From Laguncularia racemosa (lineage: Eukaryota > Streptophyta > Magnoliopsida > Myrtales > Combretaceae), in assembly GCA_037954665.1 (NCBI GenBank), contig JBBMOL010000149.1:1178001-1242000 (forward strand): 64,000 bases of DNA, read 5' to 3'. A model generated the notes under the pieces. That model did not search any database. It saw nothing but the letters and a program-made list of their open reading frames with translations, and was not told where the DNA came from. Positions 21,485 through 30,569 of the stretch are shown here, one piece after another. Both the position numbers and the translations under genes were made by a program. Position 1 is the first letter of the stretch, and every line of letters starts with the position of its first letter.

Positions 21485-22806
21485 TTACTGATTAAATCTA
21501 GAAGGAATGAATAAAATGATCAAAGTAAAGATATTCAGATACTCCTTTAGTTAATTCAATTATCTAAACATACCCTACCCAAGATCCACCCCTAATTCTC
21601 ATGTAACTTTTATTCAATTACAAACTTTCCAATGATTAACACACAACATCTTTGATCTGCGAAGTTCTTACACTAGATTAAGGTCTTTCTCAAGATCAAT
21701 AATCCCTAATCCTAATTAAGTCAATTAAGATCTCTCTTTAATTAGCATAATTAAGATTGCAATAAAATCCTAGGACTCTTAATTGAACCAGACCACAATG
21801 ACCTCGTTCAATACAGAAAACCTCCTATAACCTATCTCTAGGATTACAAGTGGTCTTTTTATTCATGCCAGATCTACTCTATTAAATGATTTCTCAATCT
21901 TAATAACAGAGATCTAGTTTGATCCTAATATTGCGCACATATCAAGATGAACAAACCATGATTGCAACATGAATAAACTCAAAGATCAGGATTAATTATT
22001 GAAACATCAACAAATCCGTTACATGACAATTAGGGGTTTCTCGAGGGATCAGGTATAAAACAATTAGCTACTCATGAATCTAATAAAAAGAACAAAAGAG
22101 AAAATAACTAAATCCATAAATAAATCCAAACACAAAGATCTTGGCTTCAATTCCTGGAAACTCTTCTAACTTCTCGTCTCTAGGGTTTCTCTCGTGCTGC
22201 CTCCTTCTTCTTCTCTCCCTAGGGTTTTTCAATTTATACTTTCTAGGAAATGGTAGAGAATCTTTAGCTGGAAAGATACGAGTGTATCTTTCCTTTTCCA
22301 AGTAAATCTCAAAAAGTGAATAACATTCGCCTGACACGTCCACCAACACGGCCAGATTTCTAACCGTGTCTCCCTCTGGTCAATAATCCGCAATTCCTCA
22401 TTCTTGTTCAGTGTGTGGCACGGCTATAAGCACGTCTAGAAACACGACTAGATTATGAACCGTGCCATGTTCTGGATTTTTCACTTATCTGCAGCATCTG
22501 CCACGGCTTCAAGCACACCCATATCACAAGTCGTGCTTCCTTTCCAAGTGACAACTTTCATCCTCAAGTGTGCACACGGTTCATGACACGGGCGTGGCTT
22601 TCCCTATGTTGTCCCTGAGTAGCTTTAACTTGATCTTTTAAGCTTCAATCATGCTTCTTTGTTATCTTTCCACTTCTTTTTGGTATTATACCCTAAAACT
22701 AATATATTTACCTGTTAAGTACCGACTCCACATTGATTTTATTCAAAAGACTACACAAATTCATCATTAACGCCCATGATTTATAAGGGTTAATTTACTC
22801 TTATCA
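21485..22806 (-). repeat. solo LTR S, 5' (U3/R) portion
   Basis: Main body of the Athila-like solo LTR on the minus strand. It contains ACACGG/CCGTGT motifs between 22335 and 22600 and the AACCCTAGGGAGAG-type block near 22215. No coding capacity: the 89-residue minus-strand frame at 22080-22349 is LTR sequence. Confidence 0.75.
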
Positions 22807-22811
22807 GTAAA

Positions 22812-23723
22812 TAAGGCCAATAATCAGGAGGGAGGTGATTTGTATTTATCTACTAATGTATCGTGCCGAGCTTTGACTTCATTTCCTATCATTGATGATG
22901 AGTAGAGAGAAAAATTGTTTCACACTTCTGTAAGGTATAAGGTAATTTATGTGCTATGATTATTGATAGCGATAGTTGTACTAATGTTGTAGCTACATTA
23001 TTAGTATCAAAATTGAAACTTATAACTATCCCACATCCAAAACCTTATAAATTGCATTGGTTGAGTGAGTAGGGTAGTCTCCATGTTACCCAGAGGGCTA
23101 AGGTACCTTTCAGTATAGGGGATAAATATCATGATGAGATTGTATGTGATATCTTTTCTATGTGTGCATCCCATATATTGCTTGGTAGGCCTTGATTGTA
23201 TGATAGGAGGGTTTTGCATGATGGTTCTAGAAGTACTTATATGTTCTAACAGGAAGGTAAACGTATAGTGTTGAACCCAATGTCACCATCAGAGGTTTAA
23301 GAGGTTTAGAGGCAAATTAGTAAACCTTTAGAGGACCAAGAGTTTCAGTGGCGGATAAATAAACCTTTAGAGGCAGATGAGTAAACCTTCAGAGAACTAA
23401 GAGGTTCAAAGACATATAAGTAAAACTGGGAAGAAGAAGATCTTATTGGGGGAACAGTTTTAGTTAAGGAAGGCCATAGCAGATGATAGACCATTATATT
23501 TATTGCAAATGAGGTATATCCTAGAGAGGGAGGGGCGAGAGCATCTACCCCCTATGGTATCATAGGTACTAGATGACTACAATGATCTTTTAATAGATAA
23601 ATTGCCTCAAGGATACAGAGTCTCTACTACATTTAATGTTACAAACTTATTACTCTATTTACTCGATGATGTTCATGAAGACCTATCAGATTTAAGGGCA
23701 AATCTCCTTTAGGCCCGAGAAGA
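22812..23723 (+). pseudogene. gag-protease remnant of E1 with repeat linker and pol tail
   Basis: Continues the gag start at 6358-6392 and then, with the capsid deleted, passes into protease sequence similar to the open frame at 55928-56389: SCTNVV, SKLKL, PKPYKLHWLSE, FSIGDKYHDEI and the ILLGRP motif, all with stops and shifts. From about 23260 come degenerate repeats of the kind ISKPLEDQE. The end reads DYNDLLIDKLPQGYRVSTTFNVTNLL and DLRANLL, joining the start of the RT region to the last residues of pol. RT, RNase H and integrase are deleted. Confidence 0.65.
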
Positions 23724-23881
23724 TGATAAGAATCAAATTCCTAAAGGACCTATCATAAGAGCAAGAGCCAAACAGTTACAAAATTTGGTGATGAGGGTCC
23801 TCTTTAAACAATCAAACCTCGAGCATATTTGTTTAGTATCTTCTTTTCTATTACATATTTGTTATCCATTTCAGTAGGTAC
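23724..23881 (+). repeat. 3' LTR of E1, first 158 bases
   Basis: Begins TGATAAGAATCAAATTCC and follows the first 155 or so bases of the LTR at 4590, then stops where element C begins (TAATACGAACC). The rest of this LTR is not found on the far side of C. Confidence 0.75.
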
Positions 23882-24667
23882 TAATACGAACCACGCCAAC
23901 CCGTGACGAAACCCAATACCAATACGTTCGAAAATTCGTTGCCTAAGATGCCCAAACACCTAAAGTGGAAACCGCGACCCGTTGTCTATAAGCAAGACAA
24001 GAACCTTGGTATAAAAACGAAAACGCCACAATCGGGATGAAAGACTGATTGATAAGTCGGGATGAATGCCACGGAAATCAATCCGATAAGTTCGATTTAG
24101 TTCTTGAAGAACCAAGAGAGGTGCCTCTCAAAAGTGTTTAATGTTCAAAGATGTATATCTCTATTGTTCTAAACCCTAGGAGCTTTTATACTAGGGTTAC
24201 AATTCGTGTAAAACAAGTCCAAAATGACGTAGTTTAGATAAGTGGCGTAAAAACGCGAAAACAGAACAAGCTGGCCGGCAGGGGATACACGGCTGTGTAC
24301 ACGCCCATGTACTTTGGCTGTGTACCTTTTTGTGCAACTTTTGGCAACATACACGCCCGTGTACTTTGGCCGTGTATCTTTCTGTAGATTTGCTTGACTC
24401 CATACACGGCGGTGCCTTGAAAGTACACGCCCTCTTCAACCCGTGTCCAGTGTGACTTGTATAAGAGCAAGGGTCTTCCCGTGGTTGTTCCAATCCGTTC
24501 CAACTTCATGATTGCCCCAATCCTTCCCGGCTTCATGGACATCCTTTATCAACCCGTTAAGTGCTTCCTTGAGTCGTTTCGCTCGACTTCTTGTGATCGG
24601 TCCAAGCGGCACTTCAAGAGGATCCACATTCCTTCTTCCAGCTTGACTCTCATTATGGATCTCATCA
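23882..24667 (-). repeat. 3' LTR of C
   Basis: 786 bases. On the minus strand it starts TGATGAGATCC at 24667 after a purine tract and ends GTGGTTCGTATTA at 23882 (the other copy ends CGTATCA). TATAAAAG box at 24183-24190. CACGG-type motifs at 24280-24445. Its first 232 bases encode the last 76 residues and stop of the polyprotein. Confidence 0.85.
24183..24190 (-). promoter_or_regulatory. TATA box of C LTR
   Basis: TATAAAAG on the minus strand, followed by CTCCTAGGGTTTAGA. It recurs at 30086-30093 in the 5' LTR. Confidence 0.5.
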
Positions 24668-25665
24668 TTCCCCTCCTCTTGAAAAGGATTTGTCCTCAAA
24701 TCGTCACCTACATCAAAAGGACTCAGATCAGTAACATTAAATGTGGCACTTACTTGATACTCACCAAGCAAATCTATCTTGTATGCATTGTCGTTGATGC
24801 GCTCAAGAACTTGAAATGGTCCATCGCCTCTAGGAAGTAGTTTAGATCGACGCTGCACGGGAAACCGCTCTTTGCGCATGTGAACCCAAACCCAATCTCC
24901 AGGTTCAAAAACAGCTTGTCGACGACCCTTGTTGGCTTGTTTCACATACTGCTCTGTCCGTCGCTCAATGTTCAGCCTTGCCTTCTCGTGGATCTGTTTA
25001 ACAAATTCGGCCTTTTTCGTGCCATCTAAATTAACATACTCAGAAATAGGCAAAGGTGATAAATCCAAAGGAGTTAGTGGATTAAAACCATACACAATTT
25101 CAAAAGGAGAAAATTTAGTAGCAAAATGCACTGTACGGTTATAAGCAAATTCAACATGCGGCAAACAATCCTCCCAACTCTTAATATTCTTTTTAATTAT
25201 AGCCCTCAACAAAGTAGATAAAGTTCGATTCACTACCTCAGTTTGACCGTCAGTCTGTGGATGGCAAGTAGTAGAAAACAATAACTTAGTTCCTAACTTA
25301 GCCCACAAAGTCTTCCAAAAGTAGCTTAAGAACTTAACATCCCTATCTGATATAATTGTTCTAGGCATACCATGCAATTGCGCAACTTCTCTAAAGAATA
25401 ACTTAGCAATATTACAAGCATCATCTGTTTTGTGACAAGGAATGAAATGTGCCATTTTAGAAAACCTATCAACAACTACAAAAATAGAATCCCGACCATG
25501 TCTAGACCTGGGTAATCCTAACACAAAATCCATAGAAATATCTACCCAAGGCTCATGAGGAATGGGAAGTGGGGTGTAAAGCCCTTGAGGTTGGACTCTA
25601 GATTTCGCTTGCTTACATGTGACACATCGCTCACAAATCCTCTCAACATCTCGTTTCATGTGAGG
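24436..25665 (-). pseudogene. pol: integrase and C-terminal tail of C
   Basis: Open for 407 residues from MKRDVERICERCVTCKQAK, preceded by a TAG that probably replaces a Trp codon (context FY-stop-PHMK). The D,D35E core is complete: D in ISMDFVLGLP, D in ISDRDVKF and E in TDGQTEVVNR with 35 residues between the last two. It continues with PGDWVWVHMRKERFP and RGDGPFQVLERIND. There is no chromodomain; the tail GPITRSRAKRLKEALNGL is of the CR-motif kind. The last 76 residues lie in the 3' LTR. Confidence 0.9.
24668..24681 (-). promoter_or_regulatory. polypurine tract of C, inside the coding region
   Basis: On the minus strand CAAGAGGAGGGGAA immediately precedes the LTR start TGATGAG. It is read through as part of the pol frame (PFQEEGND), so primer tract and protein code coincide. 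Confidence 0.75.
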
Positions 25666-27276
25666 CTAATAGAAGTGTTCCTGCAATACCCCTAATGTTT
25701 TAGCTACTCCAAAGTGTCCCATTAAACCTCCTCCATGAGACTCCCTCACAAGTAATTCTCTTAGAGAACAAATTGGAATGCACAGTTTACTCTCTCTAAA
25801 CAAGAATCCGTCATGTTTATAAAATTTTCCATGCCCACTCTTCTCACATTGCACATACTCCTCACAAAACTCTCGATCAGCAGCATATAACTCCTTAATG
25901 TGCTCAAAACCAAGAAGTCTAGAACTAAGAGTAGAGATAAGAGTATACCTTCTAGAAAGTGCATCAGCAACTACATTTTCTTTACCTTGCTTGTAGTGGA
26001 TGACATATGGAAATGTTTCGATGAACTCCACCCAACGAGCATGCCTTTTGTTCAGCTTTTGTTGCCCCTTCAAATACTTCAAAGATTCATGATCAGTGTG
26101 GATCACGAACTCTTTTGGCCAAAGGTAGTGTTGCCACGTTTCCAGGGCTCGAACCAATGCATATAGCTCCTTGTCGTAAGTAGGGTAATTCAAGGTTGCC
26201 CCACTTAGCTTCTCGTTAAAGAATGCAATCGGTCTTCTCTCCTACATAAGCACTGCTCCAATACCTAATCCTGAAGCATCACACTCAATTTCAAACGTTT
26301 TAGCAAAGTTAGGTAAAGCAAGTAACAGCGCCTGAGTCAACTTATTTTTAAGCGTCTAAAAGGCCTTCTCTTGTTGCTCTCCCCAGCTGAACCCCACGTT
26401 CTTCTTAATTACCTCAGTAAGTGGTGCTGCAATGGTGCTAAAATCCTTCACAAATCTCCTGTAAAAGCTCGCTAGTCCATGGAAACTCCGCACATTACTT
26501 ACATTGGTTGGACTAGGCCATTCTTGGATCGTACGAACCTTTTCTTCATCAACCTGTATTCCCTGCATACTAACAACAAAACCAAGAAACACAAGTTTGT
26601 CTGTGCAAAAAGTGCACTTCTTGAGGTTAGCATATAATTGTTCCTTTCGAAGCACTTCTAAAACATCCCTCAAGTGTGACATATGATCTTCCAAACTTTT
26701 GCTGTAAATAAGAATATCATCAAAATAGACAACCACAAATTTTCCAATAAAAGTCCTCAAAACATGGTTCATAAGTCTCATAAAAGTACTAGGTGCATTA
26801 GTTAAACCGAAAGGCATTACTAACCACTCATACAATCCATATTTTGTCTTAAATGCAGTTTTCCATTCATCACCTTCTTTCATTCTAATTTGGTGATATC
26901 CACTTTTCAGATCAATTTTAGAAAAGACACTAGACCCATGCAACTCATCTAACATGTCATCTAAGCGAGGAATGGGATGATGATACTTTATCGTGATGTT
27001 GTTGATGGCGCGACAGTCAACACACATTGTCCATGTCCCATCCTTCTTAGGCACCAAGATCACAGGCACTGCACATGGACTCATGCTTTCTCTCACGTAC
27101 CCCTTCTCCATTAGTTCATCGACCTGCCTTTGTAGTTCCTTTGTCTCCTCTGGATTGCTCCTATAAGCTGGCTTGTTTGGAATCGATGCTCCGGGTACAA
27201 GGTCAATCTGGTGCTCAATACCACGAACAGGTGGTAATCCCTTTGGAATCTCCTCAGGAAAGACATCTTCAAAGTC
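25666..27276 (-). pseudogene. pol: RT and RNase H of C
   Basis: Minus strand. RT (26356-27111 and upstream) shows KKDGTWTMCVDCRAINNIT, MPFGLTNAPSTFMRLMN and the catalytic YFDD in VVVYFDDILIYS (about 26710-26735). RNase H (25666-26193) shows DKELYALVRALETWQHYL, HTDHESLKYL and VADALSRR, then the integrase zinc-binding part (ESHGGGLMGHFG). In-frame stops at about 26356, 26245 and 25666 are all TAG, in contexts where related elements have Gln or Trp. Upstream, the spacer before RT is closed by another TAG near 27277. Catalytic residues look intact. Confidence 0.9.
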
Positions 27277-29283
27277 CTACACAAGAGACACAACCACACT
27301 AGGCAAAGAGTTAGATAATTCGTTAATAGTCAAACATGTTTCTTTAAAAACCAGCAACAACATAGGTTGCCTCATCACTAACGCTCTCCTTACTACACTC
27401 GCTCTTGCCACACAACTCTCCTTTTGCAAGGCTGCCCTCTCCTTTTCACTCACCACCAAAGTTGATCCCCCTTTAACTTGGCCTCTCACACTCTTTCCAG
27501 CCTTCCTCTCCTTTTCCTTTTGATCCTGACTTTTATATTCCTTTTTCTACTCATTGTCTTTTGCTCTCTCACTCTCACTCTGCTTTTCACTCACCTTGTG
27601 TTTTGCAAACGACTGTTGTAGCTGCAACTGGTCCTCATACACCTGCTTAGGTGTTAACGGTTTAAGATTAAAGCTCTTCCCTTGGTGAACAAGCGTATAC
27701 TTGTTAGAAAAGCCATCATGCACAACCTTCCTATCAAATTGCCATGGTCTCCCCAATAACACATGACATGCTTGCATTGGCACTACATCACATAACACCT
27801 CATCCTCATACCTACCAATGCAAAACCCAATCAAGGCTTGCTTACTCACCTTAGTCTCACCACTATCATTCAACCACTGCAATTTATATGGACTAGGGTG
27901 TCTAACAGTTTTGAGCCCCAGCCTCTCAACAATAAAATTACTCACTACATTGGTGCAACTTCCCCCATCAATAATCAGACTACAAATGTGACCTCCTAGA
28001 TAACATCTAGTATGAAATATATTCTCCCTTTGCACCTCCTCTTCTTCCTTCACCTGCACATTCAAAGCTCTCTTCACTACTGCCACTAGTCTTCCCATTG
28101 CAGGCTCCTCATCATCACTAGCATCCTCTAATGGAGGCATATCCTCTTCTTCACTATCCCCCTCAGTCTCATACTCTCCATCATCACGCAAAATCATCAC
28201 ACGCCTATTTGGATATTGACTAGCAATATGGCCTCTACCTTGACATTTAAAACATCTAATGTCACGATTTCTAGAAGTAGAAGATTCAGGGTTACCTTGA
28301 TTACCAGGAGTAGAACCCGCTTGCCTCAGCTCCCCTTTTGGTTTGGTGGGTAAAGGCTTTTCTTCCTTCTTCCATTGATTATTCTTCCAAGTGGATGAAC
28401 CATTACCCTGTTGCAACCATGCATTACTACTACCTCTCCTCTTGTGCTGGTTCTCAACTTTTATAGCCATGTGGACTATATCCTCCAATTCTACATAATG
28501 CTGCAATTCAACAACATTTTGGATTTCTCTATTCAACCCCGCAAGAAATCTAGCCATTGTAGCCTCTCTATCCTCCTCTACATTCGCCCTAACCATAGTG
28601 ACTTCCATCTCCTTGAAATACTCATCTACACTCCGGCTTCCCTGCCTAAGAGTTTGCAACTTGTTGTGCAATTCACAATAGTAATACGTAGGTACAAACC
28701 GCTTCTTCATCACTCTTTTCATCTCTTCCCAAGACTCAATAGGTGGCTTACCACTCCTTCTCCTATTCAACATTAGTTGATCCCACCACACTATAGCATA
28801 ATCCGAAAACTCAATGGCAACAAGTTTTACTTTCTTTCTCCCACTATAGTAGTGACAATCAAACACCATCTCTACCTTCTTCTCCCACTCTAAATACGCC
28901 TCGGGATCATTTTTCCCTTGGAAATGAGGAATCTTCATCTTTATGCTACTTAATTGATCATCCTCTCTATTCCTATCTCCTCTATCTTCCCAATCCCTAG
29001 TTCCTCTATTCCAACCACTATAACCTCTATAACTCCCGACAGAAGGCTCATCAAAGTCATCATCCAACATTTCATCTCCACCCCTCGATACTCTCCTAGA
29101 ACGACTCTCTCTCTTACGCCCTTGGAATACATTTATGGATTGCTCTAATCTTTGCTCTACCGTCTCATGAATTTGTTCCATTCCCTCTTGGAACATCCTC
29201 TTCATCTCACCCCTCAACGCCTCAATTACTAACCTAGCATCAAACCTTCCCCTCTCACCTTCCGGAGAATGTTGCCTCAACAT
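27277..29283 (-). pseudogene. gag: gag and protease of C
   Basis: I chose the ATG at 29283 (MLRQHSPEGERGRFDARL) because an acceptor-like TTTTCTGCAG lies just upstream; the open frame formally begins at 29340. The capsid core includes MKIPHFQGKNDPEAYLEWEK, FSDYAIVWWDQL, MKKRFVPTYYYCELHNKLQ and LRQGSRSVDEYFKEME. The zinc knuckle reads CFKCQGRGHIASQY, with the last Cys replaced by Tyr. An acidic stretch (EGDSEEEDMPPLED) follows, then protease with the active site IIDGGSCTNVV and LLGRPW. A TAG at 27544-27546 ends the frame; the linker continues in frame to another TAG near 27277. Confidence 0.9.
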
Positions 29284-29768
29284 AGTTCCTGCAGAAAAGA
29301 TTAGTACTAACACAAATATATATATATAATTAAACCTCACGATACACTCCCTTATGTATTTCGCTCAAATGATGATATCACACAGTCACTCGTGTATTCT
29401 CACAAACAATGATGATATCAACTCGCCAATTCCTCTTCTCAATTCTCTTGGAACTAACCCAAACTATACCAATTCCCTTCCGTAGAATTCAAAACAACTC
29501 TAGGGTTCGTAAATTTTCCTCTATTTTTCTATCCGAATTTTTTTTTCTTGGTTGTTGCTCTTGATCACGTTTTTCTTTTCTTTTCTTTTCTCTTCTTTTT
29601 TTTGTCGTGATTTTTTACTTTTTTTTTTTTAACAATCGCCTAGTCGATATTACACTATCAAAAGACAATCAATACTACGAAATTGAATACGATAATTGAT
29701 ATGAACGATTGGAGATAGGGTTTTGATATTACCTTCCTCAAACCAAACTGATGTTTTGACAAACCTAA
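29284..29768 (-). other. leader of C with possible intron
   Basis: Between primer site and gag. On the minus strand a donor-like AAG|GTAATATC at 29732 and an acceptor TTTTCTGCAG|G ending at 29289, with TACTAAT at 29300-29306 as a branch-point candidate, would define a 444-base intron removed just before the gag ATG. The region is purine-rich on this strand (pyrimidine tracts at 29535-29630 on the plus strand). Confidence 0.4.
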
Positions 29769-29780
29769 GCTCTGATACCA
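29769..29780 (-). promoter_or_regulatory. primer-binding site of C, tRNA-iMet type
   Basis: TGGTATCAGAGC on the minus strand, three bases inside the LTR terminus (CGTATCA). A perfect match to the usual initiator-Met primer site of plant chromoviruses. Confidence 0.85.
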
Positions 29781-29783
29781 AAC

Positions 29784-30569
29784 TGATACGAACCACGCCA
29801 ACCCGTGACGAAACCCAATACCAATACGTTCGAAAATTCGTTACCTAAGATGCCCAGACACCTAAAGTGGAAACTGCGACCCATTGTCTATAAGCGAGAC
29901 AAGAACCTTGGTATAAAAATGAAGACGCCACAATCGGGATGAAAGACCGATTGATAAGTCGAGATGAGCGCCACAGAAATCAATCCGATAAGTTCAAATT
30001 AGTTCTTAAAGAACCAAGAGAAGTGCCTCTCAAAAGTGTTTAATGTTCAAAGATGTGTATTCTTTATTGTTCTAAACCCTAGGAGCTTTTATACTAGGGT
30101 TACAATTCGTGAAAAACAAGTCCAAAACGACGTAGCTTAGATAAGTTGCGTAAAAACACGAAACAGAAAAAGCTGGCCGGCAGGGGATACACAGCCGTGT
30201 ACTTTGGCCATATATGATTTTGTGCCAATTCTTGTCTCCTTACACGGCCGTGCCTTTTAGCCGTGTGTCTGGCCGTATATGATTCTGTGCAATCTTGATA
30301 TTCCTACACGACCGTGCCTTGAAAGTACACACCCTCTTCAACCCATGTCCGGTGTGACTTGTATAAAAGCAAGGGTCTTCCCATGGTTGTTCCAATCCAT
30401 TCCAACTTCATGATTGCTCCAATCCTTTCCGGCTTCATGGACAACCTTTATCAACCCGTTAAGTGCTTCCTTGAATCGTTTCGCTCGATATCCTGTGATC
30501 GGTCCAAGCAGCACTTCAAGAGAATCCACATTTCTTCTTCTGGCTTGGCTCTCATCATGGATCTCATTA
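29784..30569 (-). repeat. 5' LTR of C
   Basis: 786 bases. On the minus strand it starts TAATGAGATCC (TG changed to TA) at 30569 and ends CGTATCA at 29784. The part corresponding to the polyprotein tail (30338-30569) is still open, reading GPITGYRAKRFKEALNGLI. The motif tract 30183-30350 differs strongly from its counterpart at 24281-24445. Confidence 0.85.

Larger units (their letters stand above)
6393..22806 (-). mobile_element. S, Athila-like solo LTR split by element G
   Basis: The outer segments 22806-21485 and 6592-6393, read on the minus strand, join into one LTR of about 1.52 kb. It starts TGATAAGAGTAAATTAACC and ends CATCCATCA. Flanks are perfect five-base duplications GTAAA at 6388-6392 and 22807-22811. 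There is no primer site, polypurine tract or internal sequence, so it is a solo LTR left by recombination. It resembles the Athila LTR at 8120, for example around 22240-22350 (GTCAGGCG...AGATTTACTTGGAAAAGG on the minus strand). The interruption is element G with its own CCTAA duplication. Confidence 0.8.
4590..23881 (+). mobile_element. E1, outermost element of a four-level nest
   Basis: E1 comprises an LTR (4590-5561), leader (5581-6357), gag start (6358-6392), then after the nested solo LTR the rest of a gag-protease remnant (22812-23723) and the first 158 bases of a second LTR (23724-23881), cut off by element C. Continuity across the nest is supported by the reading VNGGFV before 6392 and KANNQEGG after 22811, which joins into the same gag N-terminus as the elements at 1103 and 19131. 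RT, RNase H and integrase are absent. Confidence 0.75.
23882..30569 (-). mobile_element. C, CRM-like chromovirus
   Basis: A full-length minus-strand element: 5' LTR 29784-30569 and 3' LTR 23882-24667 (786 bases each), initiator-Met primer site 29769-29780, leader, gag, protease, RT, RNase H, integrase and polypurine tract 24668-24681. The polyprotein stop lies 232 bases inside the 3' LTR and the C-terminus carries GPITRSRAKRLKEALNGL. Both features are known for CRM (centromeric) chromoviruses, which is why I favour that clade. The flanks do not match (GGTAC on the left, GTCAA on the right), so one side has been rearranged. Confidence 0.8.

Noticed and set aside
24457..24840. A 127-residue plus-strand open frame
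   Set aside because: Antisense to the integrase tail of C; no independent support.
29284..29340. MRFNYIYIFVLVLIF as a signal-like N-terminus of the C gag
   Set aside because: Hydrophobic residues come from AT-rich leader sequence; an acceptor-like site and a gag-like ATG at 29283 follow.
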